Counted from the stretch's first letter, positions 27,414 through 36,134 are shown. The stretch: DNA of 64,000 nucleotides from Treponema bryantii NK4A124 (GCF_000421345.1 NZ_ATWV01000012.1:47488-111487), one strand, 5' to 3'. Notes: a model not told the origin generated them from the sequence alone. Program-made: numbers and translations.

Positions 27414-28217
27414 ATGAATATTGGAATTATAGGTTATGGAAGCATGGGGAGCATGCTTGTTGAAAAATTATCGAAAAACAAGGATAACAGACTTTATGTT
27501 TATAACAGAACTATTGAAAAACTGAAGAGTCTGCCTCCTGAAATTTATATCTGCTCAAGCAATTCTGAACTGGCATCTAAAGTTGATATTGTCATTATGT
27601 GTGTGCGTCCCCTTGATATCAAACTTGTGCTTTCTGAAATTGCTGAATCTGTACAAGCTGACACATTGATTGTCTCTTTAAATGGAAGTGTGTCTTTTGC
27701 ATCTATGGAGAAAATCATAAATCATAAAATGGCAAAAGTCATTCCAAGCCTCACCGCTGAAATCGGTAAATCTCAGACTCTGGTCTGCTTTAATGAAAAG
27801 GCCGGCGAAGATGATAAAACAAATCTCAAGTCTCTTTTTAAATGCATGGGAGATGTGATTCTTCTTCCTGAAAATGAAATGGGAATGGGCTCAGAACTTG
27901 TTTCCTGCATGCCGGGCTTTATTGCTTCTATTTTTGATGTACTGTGTTCAAAAGCCCGCGAGCATACTTCTATTTCGGAAGACCAGATTGCTTCAATGGT
28001 TTTAAATACTCTTTGCTCAACCGGCGAATTAATGCTTATAAAAAAGATGTCCTTTAATGATGTGGTTACCAGAGTTGCGACAAAGGGCGGTATTACTGAA
28101 GAAGGAACTAAAGTTGTTTACGAAAAGTTCCCTGCAATTGCCATAGACCTATTTGAAAAAACTCTTGAGAAGCGCAGACAGACAGCCCTAAAAGCTGAAG
28201 AACTGTTTTTGCAGTAG
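27414..28217 (+). CDS. Pyrroline-5-carboxylate reductase family protein
   Basis: 267 residues. An N-terminal Rossmann fold with GIIGYGSMGSM and a VKPDIV-like CVRPLDIK place it with ProC/F420-dependent relatives. The C-terminal helical domain has TKGGITEEG, corresponding to the ProC signature PGGTTxxG. It may make proline from pyrroline-5-carboxylate or reduce a related imine. ATG 27414 was chosen over an 84-nt longer frame because AAGGAA precedes it. Divergence from housekeeping ProC leaves the substrate open. Confidence 0.8.
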   Translation: MNIGIIGYGSMGSMLVEKLSKNKDNRLYVYNRTIEKLKSLPPEIYICSSNSELASKVDIVIMCVRPLDIKLVLSEIAESVQADTLIVSLNGSVSFASMEKIINHKMAKVIPSLTAEIGKSQTLVCFNEKAGEDDKTNLKSLFKCMGDVILLPENEMGMGSELVSCMPGFIASIFDVLCSKAREHTSISEDQIASMVLNTLCSTGELMLIKKMSFNDVVTRVATKGGITEEGTKVVYEKFPAIAIDLFEKTLEKRRQTALKAEELFLQ

Positions 28218-28250
28218 GCAACACATTTACAAAAAGAAAAATCAACATTC

Positions 28251-28540
28251 TTCCGATAAAAGATAATTTATTTACGCGTTTATCGGAGACTTGCGTCTTC
28301 TTTTGTCCCTGATATTTTATTACAACCCGATAAAAGCATTAGAAAATCTATTTTTATCGGAACCATAGTCCGAATATTCAAATAATTTTTCTGAAAATCT
28401 TTTGTCTGCGTATGTTTTCTTATAAAATAATCCGATAAATACAGGAGATTTTTTATTTTTATCGGGAGTTAATATTTTTTCCCAAAATTTCAAAATATTT
28501 TCTTCCGATAAAAACAAAGATATTTACGTTTTTATCGGAA
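28251..28540. repeat. Hairpin array 2: four (T/C)CCGATAAA-N18-TTTATCGG units
   Basis: Units near 28251-28288, 28327-28360, 28432-28465 and 28503-28540, with arms of 8-10 bp and exactly 18 nt of loop in all four. Inter-unit starts are 74, 105 and 73 bp apart. It occupies the gap between convergent genes; no open frame or GC-rich terminator is seen. Confidence 0.85.
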
Positions 28541-28574
28541 TCCGGGACAATTATAACTTCAAAAATTCTAAAAC

Positions 28575-29168
28575 TTAAAAGAAAAGCCCCTTCACAAAAA
28601 TCTCAATTCCAATGCCAACAAGAATAAGTCCGCCCGCCAGTGTTGCTTTTGCGCCGAGTTTGTCGCCGGCCTTTTTGCCAATCAGCAACCCTGTCATACA
28701 GATTGCAAAAGTAACGCCGGCGATAAGCAGTGAGGCAACAAGTGCCATCAGTAAACCATAATCTGCAATTGTAAAGCCGACAGAAAGTGCATCAATTGAA
28801 GTTGCAACGCCCTGAATCAAGAGGGTAGAGATGGTGAGCTTTGCGGCAACTTCAGCAGCCTCGTCTTCTTCCCCATGCACCGCTTCCCAAATCATCTTGC
28901 CGCCAATCCACAAAAGCAGGGCCAGGGCAATCCAGGGAATCAAAACTTCAAATTTTGAAAAATACTCAACAATCGTGTGAACGCAAATCCAGCCAATCAT
29001 AGGCATGGCAAACTGGAAAAAAGCATAAACGCCGGCAATAAAACACATGCGGCTTTTTTTCATTGCGGATTCACTTAAGGCATTTGCAATTGAAACTGAA
29101 AAGGCGTCCATGGCAAGACCAACGCCAAGCAGAACGCTGTTTACAAAAAAGATAAGATTCCATTCCAT
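28575..29168 (-). CDS. mntP: Manganese efflux pump MntP
   Basis: 197 residues with six membrane helices. GLAMDAFSVSIANAL and the mirrored VATSIDALSVGF carry the conserved acidic Asp residues of the MntP (DUF204) repeat pair. It exports Mn(II) when manganese is in excess. ATG 29168 follows AAGGA. The leader matches a yybP-ykoY manganese riboswitch (29178-29306), the same arrangement as E. coli mntP, which strongly supports the assignment. Confidence 0.93.
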   Translation of the reverse strand: MEWNLIFFVNSVLLGVGLAMDAFSVSIANALSESAMKKSRMCFIAGVYAFFQFAMPMIGWICVHTIVEYFSKFEVLIPWIALALLLWIGGKMIWEAVHGEEDEAAEVAAKLTISTLLIQGVATSIDALSVGFTIADYGLLMALVASLLIAGVTFAICMTGLLIGKKAGDKLGAKATLAGGLILVGIGIEIFVKGLFF

Positions 29169-29177
29169 AGTAAGAGT

Positions 29178-29306
29178 CCTTAAACATGAGTCTCGCTATT
29201 TAAGGCAAGCCAGGATCGAAGTGCCAGCCGGCAATTCAGATTCCAGTATGTTGACTTGTTACGTTTCTGAAAATCAGAAACGCCAGCTACTCCCCCATGG
29301 AAGTTA
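29178..29306 (-). ncRNA. yybP-ykoY manganese riboswitch upstream of mntP
   Basis: On the minus strand the leader has the 5' core GGGGGAGTAGC (within 29286-29300) and the 3' core TAGCGAGACTCATG (within 29184-29200), the two conserved loops that enclose Mn(II) in this class. A GC-rich hairpin arm (GCCGGCTGGC) lies between. The aptamer ends about 10 bases before the Shine-Dalgarno, so control of translation or early termination is likely. It also underlies the start region of the divergent MATE gene. Confidence 0.85.
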
Positions 29307-29359
29307 TTTGAAAGATGTTTTTGAATTATCGCAAAAATCAGCCGACAGGTCAACATTAT

Positions 29360-30727
29360 ATGAAAAGTAAATTGCAGAATAAGCAGGACACCCGCGAAAT
29401 GTTAGTCAGCGGAAATGTCTTTAAGACAATGCTCACTCTGAGTGTACCGGCTGTGCTCGGTATGGTTGTTATAGGGCTCTATAATTTTATGGATGCCGTT
29501 TTCGTAGGCCAGATGGTTGGCCCTGTTGCAATGACAGCAGTAAAAGTTTCTTATCCTTTTACTCTCATCAACAGTGGAATTGCAACTTTGATAGGTCAGG
29601 GCTCTGCTTCGGTTCTTTCGAGAGCAATCGGTGAGCGCGACAAAGATACCGTTGACCGCATAATGGGAAATCTTATTTCATTTGTAACACTTCTTTCTGC
29701 AATCGTAATTGTAGTTGGTTTGATTTTTACACGTCAGCTTTTGACACTTGCCGGAGCAGAAGGCGAAGTTCTTGAGCAGGCAATCCGCTACCTCCGCATA
29801 GTATTCTGTGGTTCTCTTTTTGTAAACCTCGGACAGTCTACAAACATGATTATGCGCGGTGAAGGCAAACTCAAAAAAGCAATGATTATTATGGCAACCA
29901 GCGCCATCCTCAACATCATTCTTGACCCGATTCTTATCAAAGTGCTCGGTGCAGAAAATGGAGTTCTCGGAGCTGCCTTTGCAACAATCATTTCTCAGTT
30001 TGTTTTGATGTGCATGTCTTTCTTCTATTTTATCAAGAAGAGCGACACAGTCCGCATTCACAAAATCCGCTTTGAAGGAAAGCTTGTAAAGCCTGTACTG
30101 GGAGTCGGCGTTTCTGCAATGCTTATGCAGGTAATGTCCATGGTTCAGCAGACAATCCTTTACAATACAGCAGCAAAGTGGGGCGGCAGTGAATGGCAGA
30201 CAATTTTGGGTGCAGCCCTCAGCCTTCAGGCTTTTGCCTTTATTCCTCTCTGGGGAATCAGTCAGGGCTTCCAGCCGGCAATCGGTACAAACTACGGTGC
30301 AAAGCGTTTTGACCGCGTTGGTGCCTTCACCCGCACCTTTATGATTTCTGCAACCGTCGTGGCTCTTCTCTTCTACGTTCCTATTATGTGCTTCCCAGTG
30401 AAGATGCTTTCAATGTTTATTACAGATGCAGCCATCGTTCAGACTGGTGCGCCAATGCTCCGTGTAATTTTTGGCGCCTACATCTGCTACGGTGTTCTGA
30501 TTCTTTCGATTACTTTCTTTCAGGCAATCGGTAAGGCCGGAGGAGCTTCAATTCTGGCCCTCGCAAGACAGCTTGTTCTCTTCCTGCCACTCGTTGTGAT
30601 TTTGCCGCATATCGCAGGCTTTGGTGTAAAGGGCGTCTTCTATGCCCAGCTGATTACAGACCTTGTAGTTCTTCTCCTTGCAATTATCCTGATGATAAAA
30701 GCCTTCGCCGGATTTAAGAAAAATTAG
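29360..30727 (+). CDS. MATE family efflux protein
   Basis: About 455 residues with twelve membrane helices in two homologous halves (LSVPAVLGMVVIGLYNFMDAVFVGQMVG opens the first). The frame is open from ATG 29315; ATG 29360 lies nearer the first helix, but neither start has a strong site. MATE proteins export drugs or metabolites using Na+ or H+. It is divergent from mntP, with the start region overlapping the riboswitch on the other strand, so both could be tuned by the same stretch. The substrate is unknown; a second MATE gene is at 57539-58888. Confidence 0.88.
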   Translation: MKSKLQNKQDTREMLVSGNVFKTMLTLSVPAVLGMVVIGLYNFMDAVFVGQMVGPVAMTAVKVSYPFTLINSGIATLIGQGSASVLSRAIGERDKDTVDRIMGNLISFVTLLSAIVIVVGLIFTRQLLTLAGAEGEVLEQAIRYLRIVFCGSLFVNLGQSTNMIMRGEGKLKKAMIIMATSAILNIILDPILIKVLGAENGVLGAAFATIISQFVLMCMSFFYFIKKSDTVRIHKIRFEGKLVKPVLGVGVSAMLMQVMSMVQQTILYNTAAKWGGSEWQTILGAALSLQAFAFIPLWGISQGFQPAIGTNYGAKRFDRVGAFTRTFMISATVVALLFYVPIMCFPVKMLSMFITDAAIVQTGAPMLRVIFGAYICYGVLILSITFFQAIGKAGGASILALARQLVLFLPLVVILPHIAGFGVKGVFYAQLITDLVVLLLAIILMIKAFAGFKKN

Positions 30728-30751
30728 AAATATTTGGGCGCATCCCTACTT

Positions 30752-30776
30752 GGTGGTTTCGACAAGCTCAACCACC
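30752..30776. repeat. Palindromic repeat, GGTGGTT family
   Basis: GGTGGTT (30752-30758) and AACCACC (30770-30776) around TCGACAAGCTC. It directly precedes a GC-rich repeat. Confidence 0.75.
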
Positions 30777-30780
30777 ACTC

Positions 30781-30900
30781 CGGGTCGGGCGTTCCGCTGT
30801 TCCGCTGGCGCTCCAGCCTCCGCACTCGCTCACTAACTAACGTTAGTTCACTCGCTTGCGTGGGCCTCCTTCGGCGCAGCTCCATGCCCTTGCGCAGGAA
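30781..30900. repeat. GC-rich dispersed repeat (inverted copy)
   Basis: Read on the minus strand it shares GAGTGCGGAGGCTGGAGCG and AGCGGAAC...GGAACGCC with 14736-14876. It contains a CTAACGTTAG palindrome at its centre. Lies between the MATE gene and the end of the feo operon. Confidence 0.65.
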
Positions 30901-30910
30901 TCAATTAAAC

Positions 30911-31270
30911 TTAAGAAATAACTGTATAGCCTGTGTCGCTGATAATTTTCGATAATTCAGATTCTTCCAAAGAATTCTTAGCCCGCACCAGTACACTTTT
31001 CTTTTCGAGATTAACTTTAGCCCACACTCCATCTTTCGAGTTCAATGCATTTTCGACCCGGCGGGCGCAGTTACTGCAGTGCATACCGTCCACGTTGAGA
31101 TTGTAGGTGTAAGGGTAGTGGGCCTTGTTTTTATCTTTCACTTTGATTTTCTTTGGCGCAGCATCGTGGGTGCCACAGCAGGCTGAGCCGTATTTAATTC
31201 TTTTTCTGATGCTGAGGATTGCGCATACCACGATGATTGCTAAGACAAAAATTACGATTGCTGTTCCCAT
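30911..31270 (-). CDS. FeoB-associated Cys-rich membrane protein fused to a heavy-metal (HMA) domain
   Basis: 119 residues. One N-terminal membrane helix (about 3-20) and a short SACCG cysteine pair resemble the small FeoB-associated Cys-rich membrane proteins. After a linker comes an HMA fold with the metal motif GMHCSNCARRVE (about 62-73). The two parts in one chain could hand metal at the inner membrane. It starts one base after feoC and is the last gene of the feoA-feoB-feoC operon. Fe(II) handling is inferred from context; HMA domains more often bind Cu(I). Confidence 0.8.
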   Translation of the reverse strand: MGTAIVIFVLAIIVVCAILSIRKRIKYGSACCGTHDAAPKKIKVKDKNKAHYPYTYNLNVDGMHCSNCARRVENALNSKDGVWAKVNLEKKSVLVRAKNSLEESELSKIISDTGYTVIS

Positions 31271-31271
31271 A

Positions 31272-31592
31272 TTATTTTATAACCTCCCACATGATTCCCA
31301 TATTCTTAAAGCCACCTTTTGGCATACAGGAATCGCAGTGTGATTTTCCCTTTCCGTGTGAGCAACCGGCGCAGGACGTACAGTGTCCCGAACAAACCGG
31401 TGCCGGCTTTTTGCCCGCCGTGAGCAGAGTCTCATCTTGCGGATAAGAGGTTGCAACCCGGCGGATTATTTTTGAACGTTCCAGAAAATCGATTTTGCGC
31501 AGAATGTCGTCAGTAGTTGTGCCTAACTCGCCGGCAAGCATTTCGATAGTTCGAGAACGTCCGTCAGTTAATAAGTTTAACAGTTCTTCCAT
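31272..31592 (-). CDS. feoC: FeoC-like winged-helix protein with Cys-rich tail
   Basis: 106 residues. A winged helix (about 1-48, SRTIEMLAGELGTTTDDILRK) is followed by a segment with six cysteines (CSGHCTSCAGC and CDSC), which could hold an iron-sulfur cluster or zinc. This matches FeoC-like proteins that act with FeoB. It lies downstream of feoB, separated by a 110-bp GC-rich repeat, and abuts the HMA gene. Whether it regulates transcription or FeoB stability cannot be read. Confidence 0.8.
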   Translation of the reverse strand: MEELLNLLTDGRSRTIEMLAGELGTTTDDILRKIDFLERSKIIRRVATSYPQDETLLTAGKKPAPVCSGHCTSCAGCSHGKGKSHCDSCMPKGGFKNMGIMWEVIK

Positions 31593-31602
31593 GAAGACCT
31601 CA

Positions 31603-31713
31603 AGCGTTAGGGATTGTAGGGGCGCGAAGCGTTCTGGGGTGCCAACCCCAGAATGAAGCGAAAGCGGAACCCCGCAAAGCCCGACCGGCCGCCGAAGGCG
31701 GACGGGAACGCCC
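31603..31713. repeat. GC-rich dispersed repeat inside the feo operon
   Basis: Opens GCGTTAGGG, contains GAAGCGAAAGCGGAACCCCG and ends GACGGGAACGCC at the feoB stop codon. Strong internal stems (TTCTGGGG/CCCCAGAA) may attenuate transcription before feoC. Confidence 0.65.
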
Positions 31714-33737
31714 TACCAGATCAAAAGTCCAATATGATAAGCCACACAGGCAATGAGGAGGGCACCGAAAGTATAATAAAGAGCAATCAGACTTGTCCAC
31801 TTTGCGGAGTGAGTTTCCTGATAAGTTGCGGCAAGGGCAACGATACAAGGCATGTTGAAAGTAATTGCAAAGATGAAGGCGAGAGCTTCAGGTTTAGAAA
31901 CATTTGACACAAGCAGCTCGTTGATGTTTGCAACCGCACCGCCAGCAACTGTGCTTCCAACTGTAATCATGCTATGGTCTGTAAAGATCGTACTGAGAAC
32001 TCCAATTGCACCTTCCTTACCAAGAGAAGAAACAATGAAGGCCATAAAGGTTTTCCAGCCAAGACCAAAGATTTTTGTAACTGGTTCTATTGCCTGTCCA
32101 ATCTTATACATGATGGAATTATCCATCTTTCCAGAGCTTGTGTAAGTGAGCAGCCAGAAGACAAAGGAAACAAGAAGAATTACTTTGAGTACGCGGAAGA
32201 AGGTGTCCTTTGTGCGGCCAAGAACGTAGCGGAAAAGGCTTCCCCAGCGTGGCTTGTGATATGGAGGAAGTTCCATAATCATACCGCAACGGTCTTCTTT
32301 TTTAACGAGAGAACGGCCGAATACTTTTGAAGTAATCCACATGTGAAGAACCATTACTACAAGAATTGCAACAATTACGAGCGGTGCACCGGCACCAAAC
32401 CAGACGGTAGAAAGCATTGGAACAACGGCCCAGGCAGCACCACAAGGAATTGCCCATGCAAGTGCGATGGTCAAAACCTTCTGACCCCAGTTATCAATTA
32501 CACGGGCACCTGCGGCACCACCCATTGTACAACCAAAGCTTACGAGGAATGGCATAACTGATTTTCCCTGAAGTCCCAGTTTAGACATTGTGTTGTCGAA
32601 TACGTAAGAGATTCGGGCCATAACGCCGACTTCTTCCAGCAGACCAAATACCAGAGTTACGCCAAATACAAAGCCCAGCATCTTAAAAATAAAGCTGAGA
32701 GAGTTGATGATTACATCGCAGATGATTGCAATGATAAAGGCAGGGCAGCCTATTGCATTCAGACCTGAGCTTATCGGACCTGCAAGTGCACCCACGGCGC
32801 TACCAATTCCCATAAATGGAAGCGCTGGTATAAACGACGCAATAAGTCCGAACAAAACTGTAAGAACTACAACAGGCTTTCCCCAGATGCGGTGAGTTAT
32901 CATGCGGTCAAACTTACCGAGAGTTCGGGTTTTCTTTTCTGATTTTACAGATCCGTCAAGGAGAGAATCAATCCAGGCAAATTTCTTTTCGCCTGTAAGC
33001 AGAACTCCGTTTTTGATTTTTGCAACAGCAGTTTCGAATGCTGTTCGTTTTTCTCCAATAAGTGCATTTTTGATTTTTGCAGTTACCGGGGCATCTCCTT
33101 CAATTGCCTTTGCAGCCAGCCAGATTTCTGAATATCCAGGAATCACGTTTGCAGGAATCAGATTTTTAATTTCACTATATCCATCAATGGCTTCAAATTT
33201 AGAATCAATAAGAGAAGCGTCTAAAACTGTTTTATTTTCAATAGCACGTTCAAGAGCAGAATAAAAACTGTCGTATTTCTTTCTGTCTGGGGCAGAGAAG
33301 AGAACAACCGGAATGCCAAGCTTCTTTTCAAGAGCGGCGTAATCAATCTGCTTTCCCTGTTCTTCTGCAACATCATAAAGATTCAAAAGCAGGAAGCATG
33401 GAACTGTAATGCCGGAATAATCAGCCAGCATGTAAAGACTGCGCTCAAGCTGAGAAGAGTCTGCGAGAATACAAACTACATCTGCTTTTCCGCTTGCAAT
33501 ATAATCACGGGTAATGATTTCTTCATCTGAGTTTGCACTTAGACTGTAAGTTCCTGGAAGGTCGGCAACCAGGTACTTTTTACCGTTGTGCTCAAAAGTA
33601 CCTTCTTTCTTTTCTACAGTTTTTCCAGGCCAGTTACCTACATGCTGCTTCATTCCAGTGAGAGCATTAAATAAGGTAGATTTTCCTGAGTTAGGCTGAC
33701 CGAGCAGCGCAATTACTGTTTCTCCATTATCTGTCAT
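31713..33737 (-). CDS. feoB: Ferrous iron transporter FeoB
   Basis: 674 residues. An N-terminal G-protein domain has G1 GQPNSGKST, G3 DLPGTYS and G4 NLYD; a helical spacer follows, then a membrane domain with two Gate regions (e.g. SFGCTMGGAAGARV). It imports Fe(II) across the inner membrane. The length is toward the short end of the family, consistent with FeoC being a separate gene. The ATG overlaps the feoA stop (ATGA at 33734-33737). Driven by the operator-rich promoter in front of feoA. Confidence 0.97.
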   Translation of the reverse strand: MTDNGETVIALLGQPNSGKSTLFNALTGMKQHVGNWPGKTVEKKEGTFEHNGKKYLVADLPGTYSLSANSDEEIITRDYIASGKADVVCILADSSQLERSLYMLADYSGITVPCFLLLNLYDVAEEQGKQIDYAALEKKLGIPVVLFSAPDRKKYDSFYSALERAIENKTVLDASLIDSKFEAIDGYSEIKNLIPANVIPGYSEIWLAAKAIEGDAPVTAKIKNALIGEKRTAFETAVAKIKNGVLLTGEKKFAWIDSLLDGSVKSEKKTRTLGKFDRMITHRIWGKPVVVLTVLFGLIASFIPALPFMGIGSAVGALAGPISSGLNAIGCPAFIIAIICDVIINSLSFIFKMLGFVFGVTLVFGLLEEVGVMARISYVFDNTMSKLGLQGKSVMPFLVSFGCTMGGAAGARVIDNWGQKVLTIALAWAIPCGAAWAVVPMLSTVWFGAGAPLVIVAILVVMVLHMWITSKVFGRSLVKKEDRCGMIMELPPYHKPRWGSLFRYVLGRTKDTFFRVLKVILLVSFVFWLLTYTSSGKMDNSIMYKIGQAIEPVTKIFGLGWKTFMAFIVSSLGKEGAIGVLSTIFTDHSMITVGSTVAGGAVANINELLVSNVSKPEALAFIFAITFNMPCIVALAATYQETHSAKWTSLIALYYTFGALLIACVAYHIGLLIW

Positions 33738-33958
33738 ACGGCTTCCTCCACTTCAATGTCTTCGCATTCATTACGGTTAAGAGCAATCATTGTGTCTCTT
33801 GAATAAACGAGCAGTGGACGTCGCTTTTCATTTTTTACTACGGTTACTTTGCAACCGGGAGTAAGCCCGATAGAAGTAATTCTGCTTACAAAACGGGTAT
33901 CGCCATTAATACGGGTGATAATACCGCTGCCTTCTTTTTCAAGCTCTGTCAGCTTCAT
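33734..33958 (-). CDS. feoA: FeoA, SH3-like partner of FeoB
   Basis: 74 residues, the usual size, with an SH3-like beta barrel (GIITRINGDTRFVSRITSIGLTPGCKVTVVK). It stimulates FeoB-dependent iron uptake. ATG 33958 follows GAGAGG. Its promoter (TTGAAT 34035-34040 and TAATGT 34012-34017 on the minus strand, 17-bp spacer) is covered by the 33976-34045 operator group shared with the divergent araC gene. Confidence 0.95.
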   Translation of the reverse strand: MKLTELEKEGSGIITRINGDTRFVSRITSIGLTPGCKVTVVKNEKRRPLLVYSRDTMIALNRNECEDIEVEEAV

Positions 33959-33975
33959 ATCTTTTTGCCTCTCTT

Positions 33976-34045
33976 ATTAGTTAGTACTAACATAGAAGTT
34001 AGTTGACAATAACATTACTATAAAATATTGTTATATTCAACTAAC
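33976..34045. promoter_or_regulatory. Divergent feoA/araC promoter with three operator copies
   Basis: ATTAGT-TAGT-ACTAAC (33976-33991), GTTAGT-TGAC-AATAAC (33998-34013) and the weaker GTTATA-TTCA-ACTAAC (34030-34045). For araC, TTGACA 34003-34008 and TATTGT 34026-34031; for feoA, TTGAAT and TAATGT on the other strand; both spacers are 17 bp. The middle copy covers the araC -35 and the feoA start region. Confidence 0.8.
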
Positions 34046-34062
34046 TAAAATAGGAAATAGTT

Positions 34063-35037
34063 ATGAATACGATGCCTGCAGATAAACTTTTTCAAACCTA
34101 TATGGATCTAATAAGCAAAAGAGAAAGTGAAGAAATCTATCGGTTGAATGAACCTATAGGCGAAGGCATAATGAGGCATACTCATATTGCCAAAGGTATA
34201 GAACTCGTTTATTCCGAACTTGAAAGTTATAGTCCGAATTATCAGGCAGAAAAAAAAGAAGTTGATGGTCTGGAAATCATGTATATTGTCGATGGACACG
34301 GTGAATTTGAACTGCAGAACAGACAGTTTGCCAGTGGTGAAAAAGGCGATGTTATGATTTTCAACTGCAAAAGTGCGGTAAAAAAAGCAATTCTTGGTAA
34401 AAGCGGAATGAATTGTATAAGTATTATTCTTTTTACCGAGGATACAATTTCATTCCTTAATACTTTTCTTGGAACCAGAGACTTCAGCTCTACTAATTTT
34501 TTTAATGACATAAGAAAGAGTGACAGTGCAGTATCTTTCCCTTGCGGTGAACTACTGGAAAAACTTTTTCTGGAAACTATCAGACTGCCTGGAGCCTTTT
34601 CTAAATATACTGTGAGGCTTGCTGTGATACATGCAATTATACTTTTAATTCAGAAATTCAGAGATAAAGATGGGGTAGATGTTCGTTTAAAAAATGATAA
34701 TCCGGATGCATATTTCAGTGGCTCCACTGGACGTAAGGTTCAGAATGTCCGCCGTATTATTAATTCGAATCTGGAAAAAGAAATCTCAATTGAAGAGCTT
34801 GCCAGCAAGGTTAATCTAAACCGTACAACTCTTCAAAAAGTTTTTAAGGAAATCTATGGGCTTACTGTAAATGAATATCGTACCAAAGCCCGCCTTCAGT
34901 TTGCCAAAAATCTGCTGGCATCTACTGAGCTTTCAATAACAGAAATTGCCGGCCGGTGTGGTTATGCAAATGCAAGTAAGTTTTCAGAGGTTTTTAAGAA
35001 AAATGAAGGGGTACTTCCTAAGGATTGGCGAAAATAA
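34063..35037 (+). CDS. AraC-family regulator (PchR-like), divergent from feoA
   Basis: 324 residues. An N-terminal cupin-like sensing half (GLEIMYIVDGHGEFELQN) precedes a C-terminal AraC DNA-binding domain (about 220-324; LASKVNLNRTTLQKVFKEIYG, ITEIAGRCGYANASKFSEVFKKN) ending LPKDWRK, a PchR-like finish. It is controlled by the operator group it shares with feoA. Candidate targets are the outer-membrane protein gene 90 bp downstream and ABC pair 3. It is a distinct paralogue of the AraC gene at 18545-19537. Confidence 0.85.
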   Translation: MNTMPADKLFQTYMDLISKRESEEIYRLNEPIGEGIMRHTHIAKGIELVYSELESYSPNYQAEKKEVDGLEIMYIVDGHGEFELQNRQFASGEKGDVMIFNCKSAVKKAILGKSGMNCISIILFTEDTISFLNTFLGTRDFSSTNFFNDIRKSDSAVSFPCGELLEKLFLETIRLPGAFSKYTVRLAVIHAIILLIQKFRDKDGVDVRLKNDNPDAYFSGSTGRKVQNVRRIINSNLEKEISIEELASKVNLNRTTLQKVFKEIYGLTVNEYRTKARLQFAKNLLASTELSITEIAGRCGYANASKFSEVFKKNEGVLPKDWRK

Positions 35038-35043
35038 TTTTAT

Positions 35044-35114
35044 GTTAGTTATAACTAATTTATTGACAAAATATCCGTATAATTATATTATCCTCCGCGT
35101 TAGTTATAACTAAC
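35044..35114 (+). promoter_or_regulatory. Promoter with two operators for the outer-membrane protein gene
   Basis: GTTAGT-TATA-ACTAAT (35044-35059) and GTTAGT-TATA-ACTAAC (35099-35114) flank TTGACA (35063-35068), 17 bp and TATTAT (35086-35091). The second operator lies at the start site. Confidence 0.8.
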
Positions 35115-35126
35115 ACAGGAGTTAAA

Positions 35127-36134
35127 ATGATTAAATCTAAAAAATTGGTGATTACAGCCGCTTTGTGTGCTTTCACCGCAGCTATTTCATTTGCACAGGA
35201 AGTGTCATTTGAAAACAAACTTTCATCAGAAATTGTAAATATCAACATTACAGAAGATGATACAGATTCCGCTTTTGCAGGTTTTGAAAACGAAACAAGT
35301 GCAGAATATTCTTCTGATAACCTTGATTTTGGACTTACTTTGAAGTTTAATCTTGCAAAGGAAGATGATGATTCATTCTCAATTGGTAGTGAAGATTTTA
35401 TTGATGATTATTTTATTGAATTCCGCCCAATTGATTTGCTTGGAATTGGTTTTCATAGAGGATATTCAGTAGCAGGTTCATATCTTCCATGTCTTGATGC
35501 CGAAATTGAGGCAGCAAATATCGGAAGCGATTTTGGATTATTTGTACGTCCGATTGAAGGACTTGTTATTGCAGGTGGTATTGATTTCATTTCTTATTTC
35601 GGTAGAGATGGAGAAAAACCACTCTTCAATGCAGGTGCTGAATATACTCTTGGAGAAACAGTAGCATTTGGTGCTGCAGTACGAAATATAGCATCAGATG
35701 ACCGCTCTTTTGGTGCCTATGCATCATTTACTGGTCTGGAAAATTTTACAATAAATGCTGGTTTTACATATAATGGTGCAATAGAAGATTATAATATTTC
35801 TGGAAATCTTGTAAATGCAGCACTTATTTATACAAACGATCCATTAAGTATTTCTGCTGATGCAGTATTTGCTGTAGGCGGAGATGAAGATGAAGCTAAC
35901 GAACTTTACACTGCTGCAAATGTTACATATCAGATTACAGAACCTTTATCTGTAAATCTTTATGGATACTTTACAACAGACTTTGATAATGATGATTCAT
36001 GGTGTGTAGGTGTAAATCCTTCAGTAGATTATCAGTTGACTGAACACAATACAATTGGTGGCGGTGTTTTTGTAAATGTTATGAAATCACTTAAATCAAT
36101 TTCTTTCCCGGTTTACTGGAAATATGCTTTCTAA
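35127..36134 (+). CDS. Outer-membrane beta-barrel protein, operator-controlled
   Basis: 335 residues. A signal peptide (about 1-22, cleavage after SFA) precedes alternating amphipathic beta strands, and the chain ends YWKYAF with a terminal Phe, a typical outer-membrane insertion signal. No plug domain or TonB box is seen, so it is porin-like rather than a TonB-dependent receptor. ATG 35127 follows AGGAG. Strict control by the same operator as feoAB and ABC pair 3 suggests it is the outer-membrane entry path for the chelates handled by the inner-membrane transporters; that is inference. Confidence 0.8.
   Translation: MIKSKKLVITAALCAFTAAISFAQEVSFENKLSSEIVNINITEDDTDSAFAGFENETSAEYSSDNLDFGLTLKFNLAKEDDDSFSIGSEDFIDDYFIEFRPIDLLGIGFHRGYSVAGSYLPCLDAEIEAANIGSDFGLFVRPIEGLVIAGGIDFISYFGRDGEKPLFNAGAEYTLGETVAFGAAVRNIASDDRSFGAYASFTGLENFTINAGFTYNGAIEDYNISGNLVNAALIYTNDPLSISADAVFAVGGDEDEANELYTAANVTYQITEPLSVNLYGYFTTDFDNDDSWCVGVNPSVDYQLTEHNTIGGGVFVNVMKSLKSISFPVYWKYAF

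Noticed and set aside
34063..36134. TonB-dependent receptor next to the AraC gene
   Set aside because: The 335-residue barrel has no plug domain or TonB box and is far too short.
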